Positions 1 to 13,400 are shown, numbered from the stretch's first letter. The stretch is 64,000 nt of DNA from Paguma larvata (GCA_030068075.1 CM057826.1:95841804-95905803), one strand, 5' to 3'. Notes: a model not told the origin generated them from the sequence alone. Numbers and translations: made by a program.

Positions 1-3000
1 CAAGGCCATTGGCTTACTCACCCCTGCCAGTCATCTTCTCTGTGGCTAGAGTAAGCAGGGACTGTGAGAGCTGGGATGGAAAAACAAGGCCACTTATTTG
101 TGGCCCTAAGATTGGTCTCATGGTCTTTTCAACACAAAGGGGTCTTAGTAATTCAGCTGTAAGCTTTTAAAAGTTCTTAGCACAGAATCGAGATATAAGA
201 ACATAAGTAGGGGTGTAGGTGCCAGGAGACGATTCAGGATTTGATCTTAACTACTTTCAGGGTTGTATCCTAATCATGGAAAATTTGAGGGTTATTTGTT
301 TGTTTGTGTGTTTGTCAGGGTTTACTCTGACAATCTGACCAGAGAGGTCCTGCTTCATTCAGGTCTACTGCTATGTTGGGAAGACTATTTGAGGCTGGTG
401 AGTTGGTGGCAAGCTGTGGGGGCCAGGGTTCCCATGAAGGAAGCTGGGCCATAATGGAAATCACACAACATTCAGAAACCATCAGAATTTTTCACATTAT
501 GTGCATCATCAGGTAGGCAAACCCAAGTGACTCAAGTCTTCTTTTCAAGCCAGGGAGTTCTAGGGATTTGATACTGTAAGAACCACTCTCACGCTTCTGT
601 CCCCAGTCATTTCGTTTTCTCTACTTCATTTCACTACTTCATTCTTCCTAGACAGAGAATATAATTCCCTCAGGTCAACCATCCTAACCGTCTATCCCCA
701 GAGGTCTTAAACAGCTGCTTTAGGTTGCTACCTCAACTCCCAAAGAATTCCCCTTTGCTGTTAATTGTAAATGCAGATGGTCCAATCACAAGTTAAAATG
801 AGTCAGAGATGGTCTGATCAAGTCATATGCATTGGGCAGACAAGAGGGTGCTCAGGAAAGAGCAGGTCATGGGAGAGGGTTCTGTGGGTGGAAGAAGTGA
901 GGGTGGCAGGGAAGTGTGCCTGACAGAAGAGAACAGTCTTGACGACAGTTTCAGCTTCATTCTGGTGGCAGACTCTGTAGAGCACAGCACACACACACTT
1001 TGTTGCCTTAAATACAAAGGTTAAGAACAACAGCGTTTGCTGGCCTGCGAGTAAGCAGTGAGAAGAAAAAGCAGAGACTTGACTGACTCTAAGACTGTCA
1101 CTGTGAACAAGTGCTCATATCCAAGTGATGGTCTCCTCTCTACAACAAAGCTCCACATCCTAAAAGAAACCTCTTGGAAGGAAATGTCTACATAAACAGG
1201 AGTTGGTACAGATTGGTAAAATGGACTCTTCCCATCTAGAATTTTGGGTAGAGTTGTTTGACGTGTTGTAACATCTCTATTGTGAGCCCTCAAATTCCTC
1301 TCACCTCAGTAAGGTATGTTTCTGTCCTCTGAGGGAGGGTGGGCCAGATAATCCGTGATGGAAAAGGAAAAGCGCCAAGGAGAATGTGGGAGGTAGAGCT
1401 TCATTCCCAAGGGAAAGCTGGTGGTGTCTGAAAACACGCCCACTGTCCTGTGGTCCTTTGTTCAGAGAAGCTCTGATATGTCTCCATCCCCACAGCCCTC
1501 GACACCCTGCTCCAGCTCACGGTCTGGACACAGGTTACAAACCCACAGCCTGACTCTCCTTCCTCAGCTCAAGGATTAAGTGCTTAGTTTCAGGTTGCAA
1601 CTGTGAAAGAGCACCCGAGATACACACCACCTTGCCATGACCGACTCAGGGCAAAGGGTCAACCAGAGCAGTCAAAGCCAGGAGACGGTTAGTATTTCCT
1701 CAAGGACATTCATAAAGGGAGCACCATTGCCAAAGGATATAATAATGAATGTCAGTCAGTCCTGGAAGGACATCTCATGTTACCAAACCTGCTGCACTAT
1801 GGAAGTCATCTATCATAACCCTCTCCATCACTGTGTGCACACAACACTTACTGCACCTGTCAATCATGCTGTTTGCCCAGAACATTAACTGGCCCTTCTT
1901 TGGTTCCTCCTAATCACTACTAATCCTATGTACTGCAAATGTATTTTCAAGCCCCACCCTACTTTATTTCTTGAGGCCCCTATTTGTTATTATTAAACTG
2001 TGTTTTTCATGGAAATGTGGCATGTGGGTATGCAGGGAATACTTTCTGCTTCCTGGACTCCCATGCATCCAAACCCAACAGGGCCGGTTCTGCTCTGAAT
2101 CTTCTTTTTTTCTTGCTCATGTGGAGCTGCCAGTTTGGTTAATAGCGTGTCTAGGCAAATAATTTGTATCCATTAACTAAGCATTTACAGACAAACCCTG
2201 TGTTGTCCTCAGACTTAGGGACTAGTTGATTTTTGGTGTATGGCTGCCAAACAGCAGGAGGCTATTAAAAGAGGCCTCATTGTTTACTTTATGCCCAGGT
2301 CCACAGTAAGCAGGAAACTGGCACAGTACAGTTGTGTGAAATCAGGGTCTCCAATTAGTTATGACGGGGAGGGAGCTCATGGGTAGAGTTTCTTCCTGTG
2401 GCATCCTCTGGGGAATACCCAGGTTCTCTCCAGCACTTACTGGAAAGTGGTCCTCAGGATAGGACATGGACTTCTTTGCTCCAGTCTGGACTCTATGAGC
2501 ACAGTGCTAAAGCTGCTGGTAGAAAGCCAATACCATTTTATGGATTGCTTGGGTGACTGCTTAAGGAAGTTGTTGGAGACAAGCTGGTCTATATTCTGAG
2601 GCACCAATGTGAGCTCAGTTCAGAGCAAATACTCTGTCCGTAGCAGACTCTCCTGGTGGTGCTGTGTACTGACATCAATATTGAACTGATGGCCTATGTG
2701 ATATTTTCCCAACTCTGTTCTCCTGGCTGCTATCATTGAGGATAGGCTCGAGAAGTTGTCCAGGGGCCTCTGTAGCCCTCCCTTGGCTACTCTGTGATAG
2801 TCCTATGCTTGCTGGGGTTACAGAAACCAGACAGGAACAGATGAAGGAATCTCGATGTAAGGACGCAGGGGTCTTCCCAGGTCAGGAATATGTGATCACA
2901 GAAACTGCTTCCTGGGAACTTGAAGCTCTGGGGATTTAGCTCTGGCCATGGTGACAAGAGGCAGGGTGCAAGGACCCCCTACGGCATCTCATCAAACCCA

Positions 3001-3930
3001 CACTAAAATCTTTGCGCAGTGTAACTTTATGAAGTAGGAAAATGGGTGGGAAACAGGTTCAGTGTTTGCTTTATACCTAAATGGACTCCTAGAAATAGTA
3101 TCATAATACATTCTATCAACTGATCAAATGGAAATTCGTTTTTCCAGGAGAACAATTTTATATTTGAGAGTTATGTCCATGAATAAAAACTTGGATAGAC
3201 TGCAACTCTAGTGACTTGTCTTTTAAGTCCTTTGGAACTGTCACTCACTGATTCCTAGTGCTGTTTTCCTACGTTCTCCACTGCACCTCACACCACCAAC
3301 CAACCTGCCTCCCCTTTTCTTTACTTTATGGATTCTGCTGACTCATGACTCTGGTCTACTCTTTTTGATGGTTCTTATTATCTTGGCACTTCTGCTTATC
3401 ACTACCTCCGTGTTTCTTCACATATTTATTTACCTTCTACTACCAACTCCCAAGCGCTGCCCAACCTTGTCTCTTGAGTCCAGATGCTCCCAGAGAGAGA
3501 ATTATATCGGAACACTTAGCCATCATTATGTCTCTTGGCCATCCCGAGTTTACAGACTGTTAGCCAATTAATGTTCGTTCTCAGCTGTTCTTAGGTCAGG
3601 CACTTGTTCCTGATTTAACAACTAGTTGTCAAAACAGTGGAGTTCATCTGGGGCGATTTTTGCTGAAGTACCCTTTGGAAGGGTTTTATAGACATGTCAG
3701 GTTTTCTGAGGGTTTGGTGTAGTCCATATACTAATTCTTCCCTTTAATAGCCTGACTTGAAACCATATTAACATCCTTTTAGCAATGTACACACTTCACC
3801 ACAAATTGATGTAATCAAATTGCTCTTAGCAAGTATTGTTATATGACACTATGGCTAAGACGGAGGTAGTTTACTGGTGCTTGAATAAATGATAGAGCAG
3901 AGAATGTGAACGATAGGAAAAAATCATATA
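1..3930. other. unassigned non-coding sequence
   Basis: No gene or recognisable repeat is seen. Open frames here reach only about 90 codons, occur on both strands and show no protein similarity I know. The stretch around 3210-3480 is rich in pyrimidines and reads faintly like an eroded L2 body, but not clearly enough to call. Confidence 0.6.
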
Positions 3931-3934
3931 TACC

Positions 3935-4432
3935 CCAACTGTTCTTGTTCTCTACTGTTTCCTAACAAAGAAATCATCCCCAAAGTGAGTGGCACCAAAC
4001 AACACTCATTTTATGATACTCACAGATTCTATGGGGCAGAAATTTGGATAGGACACAGTGGGCATGGCTTCTGTCTACTCTACATTACTGGAGCCTCATC
4101 TGGGACTGACCAGAATAGCTGAAACAATGTGGAGATTTCTTCATGCATATGACTGGTGCCTGAGCTGGGGTGACTGAGAGGGTGGGCTCAACTGGGACTG
4201 CCCACCAGGGCACCTACATATGGCCTCTGCATGGCTCAGAATTCCAAGACCAAGCCAGTAAGCAGGGCCAAGTTCCCATGGCCTTGCATGACCTAATCTT
4301 TGAAGTCACAAATCTCTTTTACCATATTCCATTCGTCGAACCAGGAACAAGCACACCCAGATTCATGGGAGGGGGACATAAACCCCATTTCTTAATGGGA
4401 GGGATATCAAGAAATTGTAAGACCTTGTCTTA
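3935..4432. repeat. old interspersed repeat, family not assigned
   Basis: The text runs from a 'cacagattctatggggcagaaatt' type segment to 'cacccagattcatgggaggg' and 'cttaatgggagggat'. This matches a common mammalian interspersed repeat that I recognise by wording but cannot name with certainty; it is probably an LTR or a non-autonomous DNA element. A 123-codon open frame (4170-4541, +) lies mostly inside it and is therefore not taken as a gene. RepeatMasker would settle the family and strand. Confidence 0.5.
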
Positions 4433-6604
4433 CAAAGGTCACACCAAGGATCAATTCTCTCTTTCCTTTAAAGATAGTTTCTCTCTGGCATGCTTGGGAA
4501 TGGGAGGTTATAGCAATTCAGCTCTCAAATTGTCCATGTAACAGGTTCCTTCTCCTCAATACATGTGTCTTTTTCAGCATTACTGAGCGTCATTACTAAA
4601 CTCCCATTTCTAAGGATCTTGGCTTTGAATAATGGACTGTTGTTTCAATATTGCACTTCTGCTACCTCCACAGGGTCTCCATGGAGAGGGCTAGCAACAC
4701 AGAGTAGCCATTTCTCACTTTCCTTGACAAAAGCATGATCCGCATTTGTGTGGATCCATCAGATTTTGTGAAAGACTGAGAAAACCAAAAGAAACAAGAA
4801 TATGTGAAGAAAGGCATTTGAGACTATCTTATGGACATGACCCTGACCAGATTCCAAACGAAGAGTCCCTAAGGAGTAAACAGGGTGTTGATTGCTTGGG
4901 TCTGCCATCATTTCTGGCCCTATCTCTTAGAGAACCTTCCTTATAAAATCTGAATGCTAATCTTCATTCACTATTTAGGAAATCTCAACTCTACCCATGA
5001 AGTTACTTTTGGCCCCAACCTTGAGTTTTCTTTCTCTAAATGTGGTATTTCCTTAACTCCGAATTATTTGGCTGATAGTGAGGCTTGAGGGGACTCCAGA
5101 AGCATAGGGTCTGATGAGCTTGGATACTCCAGATTCCTTACATTTTTCCAGAGGGAAGCTCTGTGTTCTAAGTCTCATAGACTCATTTAGGAATCACTCA
5201 TCTGGACTCCATGGTGATATCCTCATCAGTGTAATTTAGATCCGTATCTTCCTGTTTTTCCTATCGTGTAACTACTAATCATTTGAAAACACACAAACAG
5301 TCTTTTCAAGATCACACATTCATTCTTAAACATAGTAGAGGTTCAAAGTATAAGGTGAGAGAGGAACTTCTTCTGTAACTGCCTAGAATTTGTATGACCT
5401 TCTTTCTGTGGATAGGAATTTCATTCCCTGTTCCCTTCTCATTCTTTTTTTCTAAGTTGTGTTCTTCAAGCCTGCAGGAAATAGAAATAGATCTGTTGCT
5501 GACCAATTGCAGTTTGAAATAAAGACCTGGCTGAAACTTTGAAATTATTCTTTTAAAGTCTCAGACTCAGAAAAGGGCCATCTTCTCACTCAATCTCTGT
5601 CAGGAATGGGGAGTGGAGTGGAGTGGGTTAGAACTGAGGGTGACTTCATAAGTCTCTTAGAGTTTGTTGTCAGCAGTGCCAAAGGACTGATGGTCCAAGC
5701 ACTGTAGCATGAACCCAGCTGGGGCAACAGATTTCTGCCCAGATCCACAGCCTGGCCTTCAGAAATGCCAGTTCTGCTCTAGGCAAGGCCAAATGAGTGG
5801 ATTCAATAGCCACATTCTTTCATAAATATTGGCTTTACACATCACTGAAACAAGAGCCCAGTTCTACCGAGACTATTCTTTAGGATAGTAGATCAGGTCC
5901 CCCTAATCCTGTACCTTGGTCCCTCAGGCACTGCTGACCCCAGGCTACCAAACAAAAACCCCTCTTCTTTCTCAGTGTCTGCCCAAAGACAGTCACTAAC
6001 CAACGCAGTCTAGGGTCAGCTTTCTTCCTTACTAGCCTCTTCCACATCACCTTCCTTCATGATCTTGTCAACTCAATTCTGATTTCCCGCTTGTCTCCTC
6101 CATTTCCATTTTCTAAAACATAACCTCTGTCTTTTCAGATTGCTGCAGCTCTGTTCTTCTAGTACTTATGCTAATACTTTTCCCATTATCCAAATTTCTC
6201 TCCTTCCATCCACATCTTCAGACTCATGTGTTCTTCAGCTTTTAGTATTCTTATCACATAAGAATCAAGAAGTTATTATTTGCTTATTAGATTTTGAACT
6301 TTCTCTTTTGCTATTGAACCAGCATGAACATACACAGTCAAAAGTAGCTGCATGATTGTTGAGATGTCCACAGTGATCCTGTGGAAAGAAGTCCTAAGTT
6401 GTTAGGTTGTGAGATCCATACTGATTTTGAAATGAGTCTTTCCCTTTTGAAGGTCTTACAGTAGGTTCAAAGTGAACCTCTTGAGATTAACTCATTAACT
6501 TATTTTTAGTCTCCCAGGACTTGGCATATATCTGATGTTCTCAGGTAGACTTTTTGACTCACCCCTGCTCGTTTTCTCTGGCTTGACTTTATACTACTGA
6601 TAAT
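4433..6604. other. unassigned non-coding sequence
   Basis: No gene or confident repeat. A short run of GGAGT units lies near 5608-5627. The stretch 5980-6350 is pyrimidine-rich and may be eroded L2 sequence leading into the L2 end that follows, but this is a guess. Confidence 0.55.
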
Positions 6605-6750
6605 GGTTGCAATTTAACATGAGGACAGGGACTATGCCATCTACTGCTGCCACTCATCACTGTATCCCCAGTGCCTAGACCGGTGCCTGGAAAAGAGCCA
6701 CCAATAAATATTTACTGAGTGACTGAGTTGAATGAGTAAATAATTGAGTT
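6605..6750 (+). mobile_element. L2 LINE, 3' end
   Basis: The sequence has the hallmark L2 3' end: 'gaggacagggactatgcc', then 'gtatccccagtgcctaga', then 'caccaataaatatttactgag' followed by GAATGA-like repeats. It is a 5'-truncated fossil copy with no coding capacity. Confidence 0.8.
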
Positions 6751-7628
6751 TATATTTGAATGAATGAGCACATCCATGGGAACTGTGTGTAAAAAACAAT
6801 TATGAGAGACATCATGGCTTAAACCGGGTCTCATTGAGAGCATGTCTATCTTCTTTCCTGAACCTAATTGTTATAATAAATGTCATTTTTTTTTAAAGCA
6901 CATTTTTAAAGCACAAATTAACTTTTAATTTGTAACTATGACATTAGGTCTTTGACTTTGGACTGAACAGCATTATGTTTCATACAATACAGAATTAATA
7001 CTAAACTTCCTCATTGGCCTTTGAAACTGCAGATTCCTACCTAGATTTCTACCTATGTGGATGCAAACCTTTGCTCTCTAAGGGGGGGAAGGGTAACAGA
7101 AGTTCCGGGTAAAGCCCCAGGCCTCAATGTCTAGGGCTGATTTCATGGTTGCTCTTTCCTGGGTCAATGGCATTTCTTCTAATGGATTCCTGCTGGCCCA
7201 AAACCCACTCCCAAGGCCCTTCTCCCCTACCTGCCTGCCTTCTAACAAAAGAAAAAGCTAAATACTTGCTTTCTCAGCTGCCCTGAAAGCCAGGCTTTGC
7301 CATGAGGCTGAGCTGGGAAGAATCAGATACCAGCAGAAGACTTTCTGTTTAGTTGCTGGCATTCCTGATAAAAGACACAGATGTTGTTCATGTCAACATC
7401 TCCTATTTTGCAGGCCTGGAATGTGGATGCAATGGATGGAGATAAAGGACCATCTTACAATAGTGGACCGAATAGCAGCCCACTCCAAGGATGGTGGGAC
7501 AGATGGTAAAAAGAGCCTGGGTTCTTGTTAACATAGTGACCAGCTCTGGACATTGCCCATGGTAGGAATCCTTGTCATGTGACTCAAGTAAATCCCTATC
7601 TGTTCAAGCCTCTATTATCTGGCCTTAA
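6751..7628. other. unassigned non-coding sequence
   Basis: Nothing gene-like. It contains an eight-T run near 6889 and a seven-G run near 7083, both simple low-complexity spots. Confidence 0.55.
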
Positions 7629-7852
7629 TTTTTTTTTTAATTTTTTTTTTATTCTTTATTTTTGAGAGAGAGACAGTGAGACAGAGTGTGAGTGAGGAAG
7701 GAACAGAGAGAGAGGGAGACAGAATCTGAAGCAGGCTCCAGGCTCTGAGCTATCAGCACAGAGCCCAACGCAGAGCTCAAACTCAAGAACCATGAGATGG
7801 TGACCAGAGCCGAAGTCCGACATTTAACCGACTGAGTCATCCAGTGCAGCCC
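7629..7852 (-). mobile_element. feliform CAN SINE (tRNA-derived)
   Basis: Read on the + strand this is a reverse copy. It has a T-rich start (the A tail), then 'tttttgagagagaga', 'gaatctgaagcaggctcc', 'gagctatcagcacagagccc', 'catgagatggtgacc', and ends at the tRNA-like head 'accgactgagtcatccag'. The head is diverged, with 'cagtgcagccc' in place of 'caggtgcccc'. No clean target duplication is visible. Confidence 0.9.
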
Positions 7853-7899
7853 AAAGCATTCCTAACTGATAGAACTACATAGGCTATTTTTAACCTGCT

Positions 7900-8009
7900 T
7901 CTTCATCTAAATCTAACTATATCTTTAATCTAAATCCAATTTGACTTTGAATAAACTCTTAATCTAAATAAGACTCTAACCTTAATCTAAATCTATACTT
8001 AATCTAATT
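7900..8009. repeat. degenerate clustered motif CTTAATCTAAAT
   Basis: Five close variants of CTTAATCTAAAT start near 7900, 7923, 7957, 7981 and 7998, at uneven spacing of about 17 to 34 bases. It may be a decayed minisatellite. It lies just outside the head end of the SINE at 7629-7852. Confidence 0.55.
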
Positions 8010-9950
8010 ATGAATACCTTAAGAAGGGTCCCAAACTTAGACAGCCTTTTCTGTTTGCATGTTTATCTGATGAGACCACAAATAGCAATTTATGATGGTG
8101 TTAATTCAGATATTTGTAAATCTAAGGGTAACTTGGCCTTCCTTCTTACTTCATGGCAAAAAAAATAATAAACCTCATGCAATATTTCTAAGATTTTATC
8201 ACATAAAATGCTTTCAAGCATGTTACTCATTTTTCAGAAAAGTTGAACTATCCCTTTTCCCAACTTCTTGTTGGTCTAAGACCTACACATTACCCTCAAG
8301 TTAATGTCAAAGCTATTTTTGAATTAACTAATTAATAACATACTCTACCAGAAAACAGCATTTAACATTCAGGTTATACTGTGATTACATATCTTTAACA
8401 AATGAGATGTTAACCTCATTTGTTATAGAACAATAAGGTTTTTGGCCCATCATCCAACTTTAAATGAAATTGTTTAGACTCTGATTATTAAATGCTAAAT
8501 GAAAAGGCAGAAGTACTTCCAAACTCACTTTATGCAAAGCCTCTGAAATGCTGAGCTCTTTTCATCTCTAGGAATTAGAGGAGTCTAAAGCTTTGACTAA
8601 AACCACGAATTGAGCCCTTCCACCCCTGTCTCTCCTTTCTCCTTGCCTTTTTCCTCAAAACCCAATGTTAATAGGTTTCACATGCTCTTAACCGAACCTC
8701 CAATCCTCCCCAAAGTCAACAGTGCCAAGTCGTCCTGACTTTTAGCGTGTCTCACCAGTTCCTGGCTTGGGTTTCATGAGATCTGAAGCACTCTCACATG
8801 AAAACCAGGAAGGTCTGCAGTGCAGCACTGTGGAAAATGTGAAACATCAGGCATACAATGTATTTTTCAAATCTGGACTCTGTAACTGAAACTTGGCTTG
8901 TTTGCTGTCTAGCTGATAAGGATGGATGAGAGATGAAAACTTTGCTATCTCCATGGCAGAATCTGAGCACGGATCTTAAAAGGGACGTTTCAGATGAAAG
9001 GGGCAATTAAACTGGCCAGTCTTTTGCCTTCTACCTATTGGTAATCACTGCTAAGGCTGAAGGCTCTGGGTCATTTAGATGGCCCTGTTGTTGCAGGTAA
9101 GGAGGTAACAAGAGAGAGTGAACAGACTTCAAGCTGTAAATGGTCAAGACCTTGAGAAAGTCCTGATTGTGGCAGAGAAACGGGCCTGTCTGTGGTGGCC
9201 ATCTTCCTAGAGAGGAAAGTGGGTGCCCCAGCTGAAAATTGGCCTCATCTGGCTTGAGCAAGCCTACTGTTTTGAGGCACTCGCAGATGGTTTTATATTA
9301 AAAAAAAAATTCCCTCTTTTGACCTTTCAAGACCACTAGGATTGTGTGGGGGTATTTTCATTAGTTTGTGGTGTGTCTGCTTTGCCTCTGCAGAGGCAAG
9401 ATGTCATATCTGTCATGTCTGTTTGGGGTTTTGCAGTCTCTTGTTAATTACTCCTTACAGACCCCATGAGAGAACTGGCATCTCTAAGCATGAACTGGGA
9501 AACGCAGGTTTATTTAGCTCACCTGAGTGCACAGGGGGTTCTTTGCTTCTGACATTCTTTCCTTTGCCTAGTGCAGAGGTGGCTGTTTCTCCCAAATATG
9601 TTTTGGTGGCCCACTCACATTTAATGATATTATGGAAATCACTAATTTGGGCCATAATCTTTAAAAAGAAATACGATTCATATCACAACCCAGAATGTCT
9701 TCTACATGCACGTTCCTCTGACCATTTCTGCCTTGTTTTATTAACAGAAATGCTGGTCATGACTACTAAATTCATTTCATGACTTACTAAGGAGTTACAA
9801 TCTGCAGCTTAATAAACATTGGGCTATCATAACTAAATTAAAAAAAAAAACACCAACCAAGTGGTACCTGTGAATTAGAAAATGCTTCTGCCTACTGAAA
9901 GCAATGGAGTCCATCTATGTTTGTTGGTGTTAAAAATCATGTCATCTGAA
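8010..9950. other. unassigned non-coding sequence
   Basis: It contains a perfect 11-bp hairpin at 8396-8425 (reported separately). A 146-codon open frame (9342-9782, +) is cysteine-rich at its start, has no family I recognise, and overlaps a 66-codon frame on the other strand. I do not call it a gene. Confidence 0.55.
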
Positions 9951-9954
9951 TGCC

Positions 9955-10425
9955 CCCTTATGATTCCTGCCTCTTGGTATTCACACCCTTAACCTACTCC
10001 ATCTTGAATACAGGTGATGGCTGCTGACTTGCTGCTAATGGATAAAATGGTAAAAGTGATGGGATACCCTTCTTGTTATTGGTTTACAAAAGACTGTGAC
10101 AACCATCTTGCTCACACTCACTCTCTTGCTAGCATTCTCTGTTTGAATTTTTCACACTTTCTCTAATTAATTAAGTCAGAGAGGCCCAGAAGTCAAGGAG
10201 CTGAGGTAGCTTTTACCCAATTTTATATCATTCTCCAGTTGAGACTTCAGACCACAGTCCTAACAAATACCTTGATTATAGTCTTGTGTGAGACCCCAAG
10301 CCAGAGAATCCAGTTAAACCATGCCTAGATTTCTGGCCTATGGGAACTGTGAGACAATAAATATGTGTTTTAAACAACTAAGCTTTGGGGGCAACTTTTA
10401 ATGGACTAAGAGATAAGTAATACAT
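9955..10425 (+). mobile_element. MLT1-type MaLR solo LTR
   Basis: The 5' part reads 'cctcttggtattcacaccctt', a typical MLT1-type phrase. The 3' part reads 'gggaactgtgagacaataaatatgtgttttaaacaactaagctttggggg', the usual polyadenylation region of this LTR class (AATAAA near 10357). No internal retroviral sequence is attached. The edges are approximate. Confidence 0.75.
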
Positions 10426-10959
10426 GATCTCTTAGTGAAGCACAAAATTGGGGCTTGCACTCTTGGCTTTGACACAGTGCCCTCTTGCCTTCATAGACAT
10501 AATAAAAACGACATTTGGCTATCTCTCTTTGCTTGAATATGTGGCACTCACACAGTCATTGAAAATGAAACTTTTGAAATTTATTTCTGCAAGTCAGTGA
10601 CTAAAGACTCCTTCAGCACAAAGGAGATGGAAGATTCAGAGTCATCTATAATTTTAGTGTGAAGCACTATATTATTGCAGGAGCACTCCAGGTGAGAATA
10701 TCTGGAGAAAGACAATGTTAAGTTACTTGATTTGAAAAATACTTTTCCAAACCATGCAGAATTCAGACATTTATGAATAGCACAGCCAGAGTTGAGTTGT
10801 GTTTATATACTTTGCAGGGCTACAGGGTTCAGTCCTTGGACATCTCTTTTCCATGTGCCTTCACTACCTGAGTGTTCTCAGCCAGTCTCAGGGATGAGAC
10901 TCATGGTCTAAATATCATCCAAGTGCTGATAAAAATCTAAAAATATGTTTCAAGTCTGG
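10426..10959. other. unassigned non-coding sequence
   Basis: No gene or repeat that I can name lies between the MLT1 LTR and the long L2 copy. Confidence 0.5.
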
Positions 10960-11900
10960 ACTTTTTCCTTGAATTCCAGATTTGTCTCTCCAACTACCTA
11001 CTCAACATTTCCATTGGATGTCTAATAAGCATCTCAAACCCAATACATCAATCTTCAAATCTTCACCCCCCTCCCACTCTCTTTCCTATCTTAAAAATGA
11101 CAATTCCATCCTTTGGTGCTCAAACCAAAAAATCTTAGAGTTATTCTTGACTCCTGTCTTTCTTTCACACTCCTATATCTAATCCATTAGCAAGTCCCAT
11201 TAGTCCTTCCTTTAAATGATTCAGGATCTGGCTGCTCTTCAGGCCTTTGGTCCAAGTCTTTAACATCCTTCCTCAGTGGTCCCCTTGCTTCTGCCTGTGC
11301 CCTAATTCAGCCCATTCTTAACACAGTATCCTGGGATCTTATTTAAAGTAAAATCCTGTCACCTCTTCTTACAACATGGTGATGGCTCTATCTCACTTGG
11401 AATACAAGCCTAAGCCCTTACAAATGGCCCATGGTGACCAATTTATACTGCCCCTCCTTCCTCTCTGACCTTAAATGCTGCAACTCTGACCACTCCCTCC
11501 CTCTGGTTGTGCTGGACTCTTCTTTGGGGTTTTCATGGTTGCTGCGAATGTTTTTATTCTGTAGCTATCCACATAGATCATTCATTCAGTTCTTTCAAGT
11601 CTTTACTCAGATGCTAGTGGGGTTTCCTTGACCATCTTTTTATGGATTGTAATCACCTGTCGTCTGGTCTCAGAACTCTCTAACCCTCTTCCTCACCGTG
11701 TTTTTCTCCATATCACTTGTACCTGCTGTAGCACACACTTTACAAGAAAATATCATACAGATACATTTATTGTCCATTTCCCAACACTACAACAGGACTT
11801 CCACAAGGGCAAGCATTTCTGTCTGTAGCCTCAGTGCCTAGCATAGTACTTGGTTCAGACTAGACATCACCAACTATTTGCTGAATGCATGAATGATTCT
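10960..11900 (+). mobile_element. L2 LINE, long 3' fragment
   Basis: This is one of the longest repeats in the window. Order of landmarks: 'ggatgtctaataagcatctcaaacccaa', 'tcttgactcctgtctttctttcacactcc', 'tccattagcaagtcccattag', 'ctcacttggaatacaagcctaagcccttacaaatggcc', 'tttccttgaccatc', and the end 'cagtgcctagcatagtacttgg', 'tatttgctgaatgcatgaatga'. These follow the L2 ORF2 C-terminal and 3' UTR order. All frames are closed by stops. Confidence 0.85.
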
Positions 11901-13155
11901 CTTTTCTCACCAGCCTTTCTTTGCTTCTCCATTCACATTATGGGTATTCATGTGGTAGTCCCTGAGCACCAAAAACTCAAGAGAATCCAGCACAGACTGG
12001 TCATGAAGCATAAGTACCCATTTTGTCTGTAATTGCGAATCACAATTATGCCAAATCTGATTTCCTTTAGTCATGCCTTTATTTCCTTCACCTTTTGCCG
12101 TATACACTGTTGGTAATTTAAGCAACTTCAGGAAAAAAATGTCTGAGGTCTCAATGGTCTGAAAGAGAAGAATATAGAATTCAATGGAGATCTAGTTCAT
12201 GATTAACAAGAGCAGTGTTTCTGCATGCACAAAGCATGCTAGGAGTTAGTCAAAATAAGTAATAATAAACCCTTGAGAACTAGGTTTTAGGAACTCTTTT
12301 AGACTTGATCCATCTTTAGACTTTGAAAACCCTCAAGACACTCTGTCATTAGCATGTAGTGACAGTCTTAAAATATGTATGCTCCTTTCCCCCTAGACAG
12401 GACTGTTTACGAATTCTAAATTGATTAATATCAAAAGACTTGCCCAGATAATGGAAAGGAATGCTACAGAGAGAAGCCAGAAGCCATGGACACTGAAGCT
12501 CACATTCTTTTCTGAAGGCATCATGCTTTAGGGGAGGAACAAAGGCCTGCTTGCTGAATCAGAGATGGGGTGGCAATCAGAACTTTGAATTTCTTGGCAT
12601 TTGTGAGTTTGAGGCTTAACCTTCTGAATACTTGAGCATAATTACATGTGGTTTCTTAAAAGAGCCTCAAACAAAGCAAATCATTTGAGGAATGTCCTAA
12701 AAGACGTATCATTTAGAGGAACTATGCTTTTAGTCTCTCCAGACCTGAATATACCTTTAAAGAGACTTGCTCATGAACTGCTGGAATTTTCAAAAGCACA
12801 AAAGACAGTAACCCTGTGAACTCAAATTTCTCCTGACTCATGGTATCCAAGCTGCCCAAACTGTTCCTTACCCACAATTCTCTTAAATGCAGAATTTCAA
12901 AGCAAAAATCAGCTTTGAAACCATGTAACCAGACCTCATTTACCATGAACCCTGAAAAAAAGAGGGGGGAAGGGAGGTGGAAACCGGGGAATACTCGGAC
13001 GGTGAGCATATTTTAGGAAAGATGTTTTAATGGAAGGAGATACATAATAGAAGGGTACGGCATTTCATTAATGTAATCATTTGGAAGGGGGCTAATTTGT
13101 ATGTTTTGAAATGTACAGATTTTCTTTTCTGACCTGTGCCTTTTTAACTAGTCTT
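11901..13155. other. unassigned non-coding sequence
   Basis: No gene or repeat that I can name. A purine-rich G-run patch lies at 12958-12988. The longest frame (12722-13009, -) has 95 codons and no recognisable domain. Confidence 0.55.
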
Positions 13156-13400
13156 AATATCTAGCATTCACTGAGAAAAATGCTAAAATGTACTGTGCAA
13201 GGCAAAGTGCTTTATATGGCTTACTGTACTAATTCTCACAGCAGCCCTACAAGATAGAAACCATTATCATCTCTATTTTACATGAAGAAAGTGGGGGGTA
13301 GCAAGGTGAAGTAATTTGAGTTAGTTCACTTCCTACACTGTGGAGCCAGCCCATACGCTGGTCTATATGACTAGAGTCCCACTCTGCTCAGTTGCTCGAG
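13156..13400 (-). mobile_element. MIR SINE
   Basis: A reverse copy on the + strand: 'agcattcactgagaaaaatgc', 'aagtgctttatatggctt', 'aattctcacagcagccctacaagatag', 'ccattatcatctctattttacatgaagaaag'. This is the order of the MIR core read backwards. Confidence 0.8.

Noticed and set aside
7082..7091. G runs (also near 12962, 33203 and 47597) as possible G-quadruplexes
   Set aside because: Each is a single run or too few runs close together; four runs of three or more G within a short span are not present.
7629..7852. tRNA gene candidate in the SINE heads
   Set aside because: The tRNA-like heads belong to CAN SINEs. They lack a foldable complete tRNA and carry the SINE body and A tail.
9342..9782. 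146-codon cysteine-rich open frame
   Set aside because: No signal for splicing or similarity to a known family; the cysteines cluster in one TG-rich stretch.
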